Made by a program: the position numbers and the translations under genes. The notes under the pieces were generated by a model that did no database searches, was not told where the DNA came from, and worked only from the letters and a program-made list of their open reading frames with translations. Below, piece by piece: positions 16,410 through 24,751 of a stretch of DNA of 64,000 bases. How positions within the stretch are numbered: the stretch's first letter is position 1; each line of letters starts with the position of its first letter. Origin of the DNA: Pseudomonadales bacterium (lineage in GTDB: Bacteria; Pseudomonadota; Gammaproteobacteria; Pseudomonadales; Porticoccaceae); contig JACKOF010000001.1 in NCBI GenBank assembly GCA_024234435.1, forward strand, positions 1,984,001 through 2,048,000, written 5' to 3'.

Positions 16410-17186
16410 TCACCAAAACAGCGCTGGCAGACCGGCTACTGAATCGATAACTGCAGCCGGTTTAACAGCAGACCTTGCCGCAATGTCAGACCGGTATTTA
16501 CCTGTTTTCACCAGCACACCAGCAATACCTGCCTGTTGAGCGGCTCCAATATCGTTTTCGATGTCGTCGCCCACCACAACAGCCCCTTCTTTTGCCTGCC
16601 CCAGCAGTTGTAGTGCCAGCTCGAAAAAAGCAGTACTCGGTTTGCCCACTACCGTGGCAGCAACACCAGTAACATACTCAAGAGCAGTAACAAACCCGCC
16701 AATATCCAGTTGCAACCCGGCCTCCGTTTTCCAGAAACGGTTTTTATGCATAGCCACAATGTCTGCGCCACCCATAACTTGCTGAAACAGATCATTCAAC
16801 AGAGCGTAGTCCCATACCGGCCCGATATCACCTATTACCAGACAATCGGGCTCTGTCGACGAGAGCGGGATACCCGTAAAATCCTCCCTTACCGATTCAT
16901 TGACCACCAGACGGCAACGCCGATATCCCTGGCTACGCAGATAACTGGCCGTAGCAACAGGAGCGGTAATAATCTGGCTCTCATTGGCAGGCAAACCCAA
17001 GGCCAGCAGTTTTTTGGCCAGCTCTCGCCGGGATCTCGTTGTAGTATTGGTAATGAAGCAGTGTGGAACACCTTTTTCCGCCAGCTGATTCAGAACGCGG
17101 GCACCACCTGCTATGAGTGTTGCGCCTTCATAAAACACACCATCCAGGTCAAAGAGCACAGCCTTTGTTTCTCGCAATCCAGACAC
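16410..17186 (-). CDS. HAD-IIA family sugar/phospho-substrate phosphatase (LHPP/NagD-like)
   Basis: A 258-residue HAD-superfamily hydrolase of subclass IIA. Motif I is LFDLDGVFYEG (about 11-21), the second motif is FITNTTTRSR with the catalytic Thr, a lysine lies in VVGKPSTAFF, and motif III is VVGDDIENDIGAAQQAG. The pattern matches LHPP-like phosphatases (TIGR01458). The substrate is unknown. The start is GTG 17186, with AGGAG six bases upstream. It is convergent with yhbY and lies downstream of greA beyond a terminator. Confidence 0.85.
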   Translation of the reverse strand: MSGLRETKAVLFDLDGVFYEGATLIAGGARVLNQLAEKGVPHCFITNTTTRSRRELAKKLLALGLPANESQIITAPVATASYLRSQGYRRCRLVVNESVREDFTGIPLSSTEPDCLVIGDIGPVWDYALLNDLFQQVMGGADIVAMHKNRFWKTEAGLQLDIGGFVTALEYVTGVAATVVGKPSTAFFELALQLLGQAKEGAVVVGDDIENDIGAAQQAGIAGVLVKTGKYRSDIAARSAVKPAAVIDSVAGLPALFW

Positions 17187-17233
17187 ACTTAACTCCTGAA
17201 TCCTCTATTACCAGTATAGCGCCTGAAAAGGCA

Positions 17234-17266
17234 TCAAAAAAAACGGAAGGCCTCGCCTTCCGTTTT
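17234..17266 (-). terminator. Terminator after greA
   Basis: A 12-bp perfect stem (AAAACGGAAGGC at 17240-17251, loop CTC, GCCTTCCGTTTT at 17255-17266). On the minus strand it is followed by an eight-base T run, the strongest intrinsic terminator in this part of the window. Confidence 0.92.
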
Positions 17267-17292
17267 CGATCGCTGATAGGGTCAGGTATCGT

Positions 17293-17769
17293 TCAAATAT
17301 GCCGGACACCGTCGATTTCGTAATCCACATCACCCGCAGGCGTTTTTACAACCACTTCATCGCCAACTTCCTTGCCTATCAGTGCTCGGGCAATAGGTGA
17401 CTGGTAGGAAATTTTGCCAACCTTAACATCGGCCTCATCGTCACCCACAATCTGGTAAGTGACCATGGCATCCGTTTCCAGGTTAACAATGTTGACCGTA
17501 CTGCCAAAAATGACTTTATTGCTGGCCGGAATCTGGGCAATATCGATCACCTGAGCATGACTCAACTTGCCTTCGATTTCCTGAATACGCCCCTCGGCAA
17601 AACTTTGCTGTTCACGGGCCGCGTGATACTCGGCGTTTTCCTTCAGATCACCATGTTCACGGGCCTCGGCAATAGCTGCCACAATACGCGGTCGTTCAAC
17701 CTTTTTCAGATGCTCGAGTTCGGCGCGCAGTTTTGCTTCGCCTTCTACTGTCATCGGGATTTTGTTCAT
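17293..17769 (-). CDS. greA: Transcription elongation factor GreA
   Basis: Rescues backtracked RNA polymerase by stimulating transcript cleavage. It is 158 residues, the usual length. The N-terminal coiled coil (about 1-75) carries the acidic tip region AREHGDLKENAEYHAAREQQ, with the Asp and Glu residues needed for cleavage. The C-terminal FKBP-like domain ends in YQSPIARALIGKEVGDEV. It lies 43 bases downstream of carB, the order seen in Pseudomonas. A second Gre factor, GreB, is encoded at 47327. Confidence 0.97.
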   Translation of the reverse strand: MNKIPMTVEGEAKLRAELEHLKKVERPRIVAAIAEAREHGDLKENAEYHAAREQQSFAEGRIQEIEGKLSHAQVIDIAQIPASNKVIFGSTVNIVNLETDAMVTYQIVGDDEADVKVGKISYQSPIARALIGKEVGDEVVVKTPAGDVDYEIDGVRHI

Positions 17770-17812
17770 TGTTTATACCTTGTCAGTATTTATTACCTTG
17801 TCAGCGAAGCCA

Positions 17813-20800
17813 TCAGGCAATATTTGCATGCAGTTCCTGCAGTGAGCGCACTTTGGTATCACTACCCTCTTTCAGAGCCATACAGACAGCTTCGCCACCT
17901 GCCAGTGTCGTGGTGTAATACACACCAAACTGTTCCGCCCCGGAACGAATCGTCGCCGAATCGGCGATTGCCTGCCTGCCTTCTGTCGTATTAATGATCA
18001 GATCAATTTTTTCATTTTTGATCATATCAACAATATGTGGGCGACCTTCCTTCACCTTGTTAACGATTTCTACGGTCAGGCCCGCTTCGCTGAGAACTTT
18101 CGCGGTTCCGCGAGTGGCCACAAGATCAAAACCCAACGATGCCAGAGTGCTTGCCACAGCAGCGATGCCTTTTTTATCGGGTTCCCGCACACTGATAAAG
18201 GCTGTACCGCCGGAAGGAATTTCGTCACTCGCGCCCAACTGCGCTTTGAAATAGGCTTCGGCGAAGGTGTCAGCCACACCCATTACTTCGCCAGTGGATT
18301 TCATTTCAGGCCCTAAAATTGGGTCAATCCCGGGAAACTTGTTAAACGGGAAAACGGCTTCCTTAACGCTGTAGTACGGTGGAATAATTTCTTTGGTAAA
18401 TCCCTGGTCTTGCAGTGAAATATCCGCCATGCAGCGCGCAGCTATTTTTGCCAACGAGGTGCCAATGCATTTCGATACAAAAGGCACCGTACGCGAGGCG
18501 CGCGGATTCACCTCAATCACGTAAATCTTGCCATCCTGCCAAGCCAGCTGCACATTCATCAAACCTTTCACGTTCAGCTCCACAGCCATGGCTTTTACGA
18601 TATCGCGCATTTCCTGCTGCACATCTTCCGGCAGGCTGTAGGGTGGCAGCGAGCATGCTGAGTCTCCGGAATGGATCCCGGCCTGCTCAATGTGCTGCAT
18701 GATGGCGCCAATCACCACCTGTTTACCGTCACTGACGGCATCGATATCCACCTCAATGGCCGAGGACAGAAAGTAGTCCAGCAACACCGGTGAATCTTCT
18801 GAAGCCTGCACTGCACTGCTCATATAACGCAACAGCTCGTTTTCCTTGTAGACAATTTCCATTGCCCGTCCACCCAGTACATAGGAGGGTCGCACGACCA
18901 GTGGATAACCTATACCCGCTGCCGCTTCGATCGCTTCTTCTGTTGAGCGAACAATCGTATTGGGGGGCTGCAGCAGGCCCAGTTTGTTAATCATTTGCTG
19001 GAAACGCTCACGATCTTCCGCACGATCGATAGCATCCGGCGTGGTACCTATAATCGGCACGCCTTCTGACTCAAGGGCGCGCGCCAGTTTGAGCGGTGTC
19101 TGACCACCAAACTGCACAATCACGCCCTTGGGTTTTTCTACGTTCACAATTTCCAGTACATCTTCCAGTGTCACTGGCTCAAAGTAGAGCCTGTCGGAAG
19201 TGTCATAATCAGTAGAAACAGTTTCCGGGTTACAGTTGACCATAATGGTTTCATAGCCATCTTCACGCATCGCCAATGCTGCATGCACGCAACAGTAGTC
19301 AAATTCGATACCCTGACCGATACGGTTAGGCCCGCCCCCCAGCACCAGTATTTTGTCTCGATCAGAAGGTTGCGCTTCGCACTCTTCCTCGTAGCTGGAG
19401 TACATATAGGCGGTGGCCGTTGAAAACTCCGCCGCACAAGTATCGACGCGCTTGAACACCGGACGAATATTCAGTTGCTGACGCTGTTGGCGCACGACAT
19501 GCTCTGCAACACCCAGCAACGCGGCAAGTCGCTTATCCGAAAAGCCCTTGCGCTTCAGGCGGAACAAGCGGTCGGCAGTGATGTTATCTATTGTCGTCTC
19601 TTGCAAGCGACTCTCTTCACGAATCAGATCTTCGATCTGAACCAGATACCAGCGATCAATACCGGTAAGCTCAAATATGTCGTCTATCGTCATCCCGGCC
19701 CGGAGAGCATCACCGATATACCAAATGCGCTCCGCTCCAGGTGAACTGAGCTGCTGACGCAGCTCTGAAGCAGTTTCCTCGGCTGCCAGGTCCAGTATCG
19801 GCTCAAACCCTGCCGAACCAACTTCCAGCCCACGCAGCGCTTTTTGCAAGGATTCCTGGAAAGTGCGACCAATCGCCATCACTTCACCCACTGACTTCAT
19901 CTGGGTAGTCAGCTTGGCATCAGCCTGACTGAATTTTTCAAAGGCAAACCGCGGTATTTTGGTCACCACATAGTCAATACTGGGTTCAAAAGAAGCCGGC
20001 GTAGCACCACCGGTAATTTCGTTTTGCAATTCATCCAGCGTGTAACCCACTGCCAGCTTCGCGGCAACCTTGGCAATGGGAAAACCGGTCGCTTTTGAAG
20101 CAAGAGCTGAAGAACGGGAGACTCTTGGGTTCATTTCAATAATCACCATGCGACCAGTATCGGGGTCGACCCCGAACTGCACATTGGAACCACCGGTTTC
20201 CACACCGATCTCACGCAACACCGCCAGTGAGGCGTTGCGCATAATCTGGTATTCCTTATCGGTCAATGTCTGCGCTGGCGCAACAGTAATCGAGTCGCCG
20301 GTATGAACACCCATCGGGTCAAAGTTCTCAATGGAGCAAATGATGATGCAGTTATCATTTTTATCGCGCACCACCTCCATCTCATATTCTTTCCATCCGA
20401 TCAGGGATTCATCAATCAGCAGTTCGTTGGTTGGCGAAAGGTCGAGACCTCGCTTGCAGATTTCTTCAAATTCTTCTCGGTTATAGGCAATACCACCACC
20501 GGAGCCACCCATAGTGAATGACGGACGGATAATACAGGGAAAACCAAACCTGTCCGGCACCTGCATGGCTTCTTCGAGGCTGTGCACGATAGTGGCACGC
20601 GGCGTATCAAGGCCAATGGACTTCATTGCCTTATCAAACTTTTCACGGTCTTCGGCTTTATCGATTGCCTCTTTGTCGGCACCAATCATATCCACGCCAA
20701 ATTTGTCCAGCACACCCTCTCTTGCCAGATCCAGCGCACAGTTCAGTGCTGTTTGCCCACCCATGGTAGGCAGCAGTGCATCGGGACGCTCTTTTTCAAT

Positions 20801-21031
20801 AATTTTGGCAACGGTACGCCACTCCACAGGCTCGATGTAGGTGGCATCGGCCATTGTCGGATCCGTCATAATGGTGGCGGGATTGGAGTTCACCAGCACC
20901 ACTCGGTAACCTTCTTCGCGCAAGGCTTTGCAGGCCTGGGCACCAGAGTAATCAAACTCACAGGCCTGGCCAATGACAATCGGGCCTGCCCCAAGAATCA
21001 GGATACTTTTAATATCAGTACGTTTTGGCAT
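17813..21031 (-). CDS. carB: Carbamoyl-phosphate synthase large subunit
   Basis: Makes carbamoyl phosphate from bicarbonate, ATP and ammonia channelled from CarA, for pyrimidines and arginine. The 1072-residue protein has the duplicated ATP-grasp layout: carboxyphosphate half (about 1-400, GAGPIVIGQACEFDYSG near the start), oligomerisation domain, carbamoyl-phosphate half (about 550-935, GGGPNRIGQGIEFDYC) and the C-terminal MGS-like allosteric domain (about 936-1072). It starts 20 bases after carA. The full length and both P-loop-like motifs are intact. Confidence 0.98.
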   Translation of the reverse strand: MPKRTDIKSILILGAGPIVIGQACEFDYSGAQACKALREEGYRVVLVNSNPATIMTDPTMADATYIEPVEWRTVAKIIEKERPDALLPTMGGQTALNCALDLAREGVLDKFGVDMIGADKEAIDKAEDREKFDKAMKSIGLDTPRATIVHSLEEAMQVPDRFGFPCIIRPSFTMGGSGGGIAYNREEFEEICKRGLDLSPTNELLIDESLIGWKEYEMEVVRDKNDNCIIICSIENFDPMGVHTGDSITVAPAQTLTDKEYQIMRNASLAVLREIGVETGGSNVQFGVDPDTGRMVIIEMNPRVSRSSALASKATGFPIAKVAAKLAVGYTLDELQNEITGGATPASFEPSIDYVVTKIPRFAFEKFSQADAKLTTQMKSVGEVMAIGRTFQESLQKALRGLEVGSAGFEPILDLAAEETASELRQQLSSPGAERIWYIGDALRAGMTIDDIFELTGIDRWYLVQIEDLIREESRLQETTIDNITADRLFRLKRKGFSDKRLAALLGVAEHVVRQQRQQLNIRPVFKRVDTCAAEFSTATAYMYSSYEEECEAQPSDRDKILVLGGGPNRIGQGIEFDYCCVHAALAMREDGYETIMVNCNPETVSTDYDTSDRLYFEPVTLEDVLEIVNVEKPKGVIVQFGGQTPLKLARALESEGVPIIGTTPDAIDRAEDRERFQQMINKLGLLQPPNTIVRSTEEAIEAAAGIGYPLVVRPSYVLGGRAMEIVYKENELLRYMSSAVQASEDSPVLLDYFLSSAIEVDIDAVSDGKQVVIGAIMQHIEQAGIHSGDSACSLPPYSLPEDVQQEMRDIVKAMAVELNVKGLMNVQLAWQDGKIYVIEVNPRASRTVPFVSKCIGTSLAKIAARCMADISLQDQGFTKEIIPPYYSVKEAVFPFNKFPGIDPILGPEMKSTGEVMGVADTFAEAYFKAQLGASDEIPSGGTAFISVREPDKKGIAAVASTLASLGFDLVATRGTAKVLSEAGLTVEIVNKVKEGRPHIVDMIKNEKIDLIINTTEGRQAIADSATIRSGAEQFGVYYTTTLAGGEAVCMALKEGSDTKVRSLQELHANIA

Positions 21032-21051
21032 AGGTGGGGTTCTTTATCCCT

Positions 21052-22203
21052 TCAGTTGGCCGAAGCCATCAATTCAATAAAATGGTCAAATAACGGGGCT
21101 GCGTCGTGCGGCCCTGGGCTCGCTTCAGGATGCCCCTGAAAGCTGAACGCAGGTTTATCAGTACGATGAATACCCTGTAATGAACCGTCAAACAATGACC
21201 GGTGGGTAGTCCGCAGATTTTCAGGCAGCGTTTTTTCATCTACAGCAAAACCGTGATTCTGGCTGGTAATCAGGACAACACCGGTATCAAGGCTCTGAAC
21301 AGGGTGATTGGCTCCGTGGTGACCAAACTTCATCTTCACCGTTTTGGCTCCGGAAGCCAGTGCAAGCAACTGGTGGCCAAGGCAAATACCGAACACCGGA
21401 ATGCCCGTCTCAAGGATCTGCTGTATGGCTTCGATTGCATAATCGCAGGGTTCTGGATCGCCGGGGCCGTTCGACAAAAACACACCATCCGGGTTCATGG
21501 CCAGTACGTCACTGGCTGGTGTCTGCGCAGGCACGACCATTAGCTCGCAGCCACGATCTACCAGCATTCTCAGAATGTTGCGCTTGGCACCAAAATCATA
21601 GGCCACGACTTTATAAGGCTTTTCAGCTGGCATGGTAAACCCCTTGCCAAGCTCCCAGCTGCCCTCAACCCAGGGATATGGCTGTTCCGCAGTCACCTCC
21701 TTGGCCAGATCCATTCCTTTTAGTCCACCAAATGATTTAGCCACCTCAACAGCTTTGCTTTCATCGAGCTGTTCGTCAACCGAAGATCCCGCCATCAAGC
21801 AACCACTCTGGGCGCCTTTCTCACGCAAAATCCGGGTTAATTTGCGGGTATCAATCTCGGCAATGCCAAGAATATCGCGGGACTTGAGGTACTCATCCAG
21901 GGATTGTTCGCTGCGAAAATTACTGACCAGCATTGGCAGATCCCGAATGACCAGCCCTGCAGCCCATATACGATCAGACTCTTCATCTTCGCTGTTCACC
22001 CCGACATTGCCTATATGAGGGTAAGTCAAGGTCACAATCTGACGAGCGTAAGACGGATCAGTCAAAATTTCCTGATAACCGGTCAACGCTGTATTGAATA
22101 CCACTTCACCACTGGAAACGCCGCTGGCACCAACAGCAATGCCCCTGAAAATTGTGCCATCCTCAAGCGCAAGAACAGCTGGCCGATGGGTATCGGTACT
22201 CAA
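21052..22203 (-). CDS. carA: Carbamoyl-phosphate synthase small subunit (glutaminase)
   Basis: Releases ammonia from glutamine and passes it to CarB. The 383-residue protein has an N-terminal CPSase domain (LALEDGTIFRG, YQEILTDPSYA) and a C-terminal class I glutaminase with the nucleophile Cys in FGICLGHQLLALA and the His/Glu pair in FQGHPEASPGPHD. The frame opens at ATG 22227, but no ribosome site precedes it. TTG 22203 has a perfect AGGAGG five bases upstream and gives the usual N-terminal length, so TTG is preferred. The leader contains a terminator-like hairpin (22287-22325). Confidence 0.96.
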   Translation of the reverse strand: MSTDTHRPAVLALEDGTIFRGIAVGASGVSSGEVVFNTALTGYQEILTDPSYARQIVTLTYPHIGNVGVNSEDEESDRIWAAGLVIRDLPMLVSNFRSEQSLDEYLKSRDILGIAEIDTRKLTRILREKGAQSGCLMAGSSVDEQLDESKAVEVAKSFGGLKGMDLAKEVTAEQPYPWVEGSWELGKGFTMPAEKPYKVVAYDFGAKRNILRMLVDRGCELMVVPAQTPASDVLAMNPDGVFLSNGPGDPEPCDYAIEAIQQILETGIPVFGICLGHQLLALASGAKTVKMKFGHHGANHPVQSLDTGVVLITSQNHGFAVDEKTLPENLRTTHRSLFDGSLQGIHRTDKPAFSFQGHPEASPGPHDAAPLFDHFIELMASAN

Positions 22204-22286
22204 TGCAACCTCCTCATTAGTGGGCATGAAATCCGGAAAGCTGGTCCGGAACAGCTGGAAAACCAGTTTAGAAAGGCTCAGGTTGC

Positions 22287-22325
22287 AAAAAAGCGAGATG
22301 AAAACAACTGCTTCACCTCGCTTTT
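22287..22325 (-). terminator. Terminator or attenuator hairpin in the carA leader
   Basis: A 13-bp stem with one G-U pair (plus-strand arms 22290-22302 and 22312-22324, nine-base loop) is followed on the minus strand by six T residues. It lies 84 bases before the carA start and about 220 bases after dapB. It may simply end dapB transcription, but any carA promoter upstream of it would be subject to attenuation. Confidence 0.7.
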
Positions 22326-22439
22326 ATCGAATACTTTCGAACGCTTTTGCCTTGCTTTTTAGCCTCGGAAAACCGGTGTTTCTAACCAGCAGAAACTAAA
22401 AAAGCATTCTATTGCAAAGCACTTTTGCTGTCCACCCAA

Positions 22440-22472
22440 TTATGAGTAAAGGACGATAAAAAACCATTGCAT
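22440..22472 (-). CDS. Possible leader peptide upstream of carA
   Basis: A ten-codon frame (MQWFFIVLYS) begins at ATG 22472 with GAGGG three bases before it. Its codons are U-rich (TTT TTT ATC GTC CTT), recalling the U-rich leaders of pyrimidine genes in enterobacteria. It lies about 115 bases upstream of the terminator-like hairpin and 68 bases after dapB. Chance occurrence is possible; no experimental or comparative support is available here. Confidence 0.25.
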   Translation of the reverse strand: MQWFFIVLYS

Positions 22473-22545
22473 CGCCCTCACACACCTGCCACCAAAATCA
22501 AACAAATCAGAATTTGTGTGAGCAACCCTGCCGTACCAGCAGGCC

Positions 22546-23349
22546 TTAATTGAGACCCAACACATCCTGCATGCTGAAAAGACCCTTTTTCCTATCTGCC
22601 AGCCAGCCAGCAGCGCGAACGGCACCTCTTGCAAAAGACATGCGACTGGAAGCCTTATGGGTAATCTCCACCCTCTCGCCTTCAGCAGCAAAAGTTACTG
22701 TGTGGTCGCCAACAATGTCTCCAGCGCGCACGGTCGCAAAGCCAATGGTTTTACTGTCCCGAGCGCCCGTCTGTCCTTCGCGGCCATAAACGGCCACTTC
22801 TTTCAAATTGCGACCCAGCGTATCTGCGACCACTTCACCCATGCTCAATGCCGTTCCCGAAGGCGCATCCACTTTATGCCTGTGGTGGGCTTCATAAATT
22901 TCGATATCCGAATCTTCACCCAGAACCCGGGCAGCCAGCTCCAGCAATTTGAAACAAAGGTTCACACCGGTACTAAAGTTCGACGCCATACACAGCGCAG
23001 TCGTATTGGCAGCGGCCAGCACCAGGGCTTTTTGCTCATCGGTAAACCCGGTAGTACCTACCACCATTTTTTTGCCATTGGCCGCGCAGATAGCCGCATT
23101 AACAACCGTAGCTGCGGGCGAAGTGAAATCGATCAGCACGTCAAAATCATCGACCACCAGGTTCAGATCACCCACAACAACAACCCCGTTTTTACCCACG
23201 CCTGCCAACTCCCCGGCATCGGCACCTATCAGGGTGCTTTCCGGCCGTTCAATGGCAGCCGCCAACTGTGTAGCCGGATTATTGGTAACCGCTTCGATCA
23301 GGGTCTTTCCCATACGACCAGCTGCACCGGTAATAGCCACTTTTATCAT
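22546..23349 (-). CDS. dapB: 4-hydroxy-tetrahydrodipicolinate reductase
   Basis: Reduces the cyclic precursor in lysine and diaminopimelate synthesis. The 267-residue protein has the NAD(P)-binding VAITGAAGRMGKTLIEAV at the N terminus, the GTTGF loop (about 98-102) and the catalytic EAHHRHKVDAPSGTAL (about 154-169) with the paired His and the Lys. Length and motifs are standard. It lies between dnaJ and carA on the same strand, as in Pseudomonas. Confidence 0.97.
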   Translation of the reverse strand: MIKVAITGAAGRMGKTLIEAVTNNPATQLAAAIERPESTLIGADAGELAGVGKNGVVVVGDLNLVVDDFDVLIDFTSPAATVVNAAICAANGKKMVVGTTGFTDEQKALVLAAANTTALCMASNFSTGVNLCFKLLELAARVLGEDSDIEIYEAHHRHKVDAPSGTALSMGEVVADTLGRNLKEVAVYGREGQTGARDSKTIGFATVRAGDIVGDHTVTFAAEGERVEITHKASSRMSFARGAVRAAGWLADRKKGLFSMQDVLGLN

Positions 23350-23464
23350 TCTGAATCCTTGTATTGTCTCAACACATGCTTCGAGTCGCCTGTTCCGAGC
23401 AGTCTCACCCGGAAGAACAGCTATTCGTCGATGATGAAATCAACCCATTGCCATAGACTGCAGG

Positions 23465-24595
23465 TTACGCAGTAAATCCATCAAAGAACTTTTTCACGCC
23501 TTCAAACCAGGATGAACTGCGCGGCGAGTGCTTGACTTCACCCAGACCGGATTGTAACTGACGGAGCAGATCTTTTTGCTCTGAATTCAGGTTAACGGGT
23601 GTTTCTACAATCACACGACACAGCAAATCACCAGCACCGCCACCGCGAACCGAAGTCACACCTTTGCCACGCAGCCGGAACAATCGCCCTGTTTGCGTTT
23701 CTTCCGGAATTTTCAGTTTCACACGCCCATCCAGGGTCGGCACTTCAAGCTCACCCCCCAGCGCGGCATCAACAATGCTGATGGGTACTTCGCAGTATAA
23801 ATTGCGCCCATCTCGCTCAAAAATGGAATGTTCCCGCACTCGCACCTGTACATAAAGATCGCCTGAAGGACCACCCTCCGGTCCGGCCTCACCCTCACCG
23901 CCAAGACGAATTCGATCGCCATTATCAACGCCGGCAGGCACTTTTACCGACAGGGTCTTCTTATCCTTCACACGCCCCTGACCATAACAACTGCCACAGG
24001 GATCATCAATAACACGTCCTCGCCCATGACACTTTGGACAGGTTTGCTGCACCGAAAAGAAACCTTGAGACATACGCACCTGACCGGCACCCTGACAGGT
24101 GCCACAGGTAGAGGCAGAGGTTCCCTCTTTGGCACCGGAACCATCACAGGTTTTACAGCTGACCAGCGTGGGAATATCTATTTTCACCGTTGTTCCGCGA
24201 ACAGCGTCTTCCAGACTCAACTCAAGATCGTAACGCAGGTCCGAGCCGCGCACTGGCCCACCTCGACCACGGCCACCGCGACCGCCAAAGATGTCGCCAA
24301 AAACGTCACCAAAAACATCGCCGAAATCACCAAAACCTCCAGCACCGCCACCCCCAAACCCACTTTGAGGGTCAACGCCAGCGTGACCGTACTGATCATA
24401 GGCTGCGCGCTTTTCTTTATCCGAAAGCACTTCGTAGGCTTCGGTGGCCTCTTTGAATTTTTCATCGGACTTGGGGTCATCCGAATTCCGATCAGGGTGG
24501 TATTTCATGGCAATACGGCGGTAAGCCTTCTTCAGTTCCTGCTCGGAAGCGCCTTTGGCAATACCCAATATGTCGTAATAATCACGTTTGGACAT
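23465..24595 (-). CDS. dnaJ: Chaperone protein DnaJ
   Basis: Co-chaperone that delivers clients to DnaK and stimulates its ATPase. The 376-residue protein has the full type I layout: J domain with YHPDRN (HPD near residue 33), Gly/Phe-rich linker (about 75-115), four CxxCxGxG zinc motifs (CKTCDGSG, CGTCQGAG, CPKCHGRG, CGSCYGQG), then two substrate-binding beta domains. A TTG lies two codons before the ATG; ATG 24595 gives MSKRDYYDILG, the usual start. A conserved-looking hairpin lies between it and dnaK. Confidence 0.97.
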   Translation of the reverse strand: MSKRDYYDILGIAKGASEQELKKAYRRIAMKYHPDRNSDDPKSDEKFKEATEAYEVLSDKEKRAAYDQYGHAGVDPQSGFGGGGAGGFGDFGDVFGDVFGDIFGGRGGRGRGGPVRGSDLRYDLELSLEDAVRGTTVKIDIPTLVSCKTCDGSGAKEGTSASTCGTCQGAGQVRMSQGFFSVQQTCPKCHGRGRVIDDPCGSCYGQGRVKDKKTLSVKVPAGVDNGDRIRLGGEGEAGPEGGPSGDLYVQVRVREHSIFERDGRNLYCEVPISIVDAALGGELEVPTLDGRVKLKIPEETQTGRLFRLRGKGVTSVRGGGAGDLLCRVIVETPVNLNSEQKDLLRQLQSGLGEVKHSPRSSSWFEGVKKFFDGFTA

Positions 24596-24680
24596 GGACA
24601 ACGATTTCTCTTGTTGAATAACTCAAAGGCCAGACTTCTAATTAACTATACTCAATTAATTAAAAGACCAGCCCTTGAAC

Positions 24681-24727
24681 GCTGCAATCACGGCTTGCAG
24701 GATATACCTCAAGCCGATAATTGCAGC
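24681..24727 (-). other. Large imperfect hairpin in the dnaK-dnaJ gap
   Basis: Arms GCTGCAAT (24681-24688) and ATTGCAGC (24720-24727), with inner CGGCTTG (24691-24697) and CAAGCCG (24710-24716), form a 15-bp interrupted stem around a 12-base loop. No T run follows on the minus strand, so it is not a standard terminator. It may be an RNA processing site or a partial block that lowers dnaJ relative to dnaK. Confidence 0.55.
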
Positions 24728-24751
24728 TGTAAGTTGAATAAAAAGCGTTTA

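Larger units (their letters stand above)
22228..22545 (-). other. dapB-carA intergenic region
   Basis: About 320 bases without an established gene. It holds the possible ten-codon leader (22440-22472), AT-rich sequence with promoter-like TTGCAA/TAGAAT elements near 22400-22420 on the minus strand, and the terminator or attenuator hairpin (22287-22325). Regulation of carAB by pyrimidines or arginine probably resides here (inference). Confidence 0.5.

Noticed and set aside
22657..23475. 272-codon plus-strand frame opposite dapB
   Set aside because: The dapB frame carries all catalytic motifs on the other strand; the antisense frame gives no recognisable protein.
24681..24727. tRNA or riboswitch in the dnaK-dnaJ gap
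   Set aside because: Only a single interrupted hairpin is present; no cloverleaf, T-loop or known aptamer core could be found.
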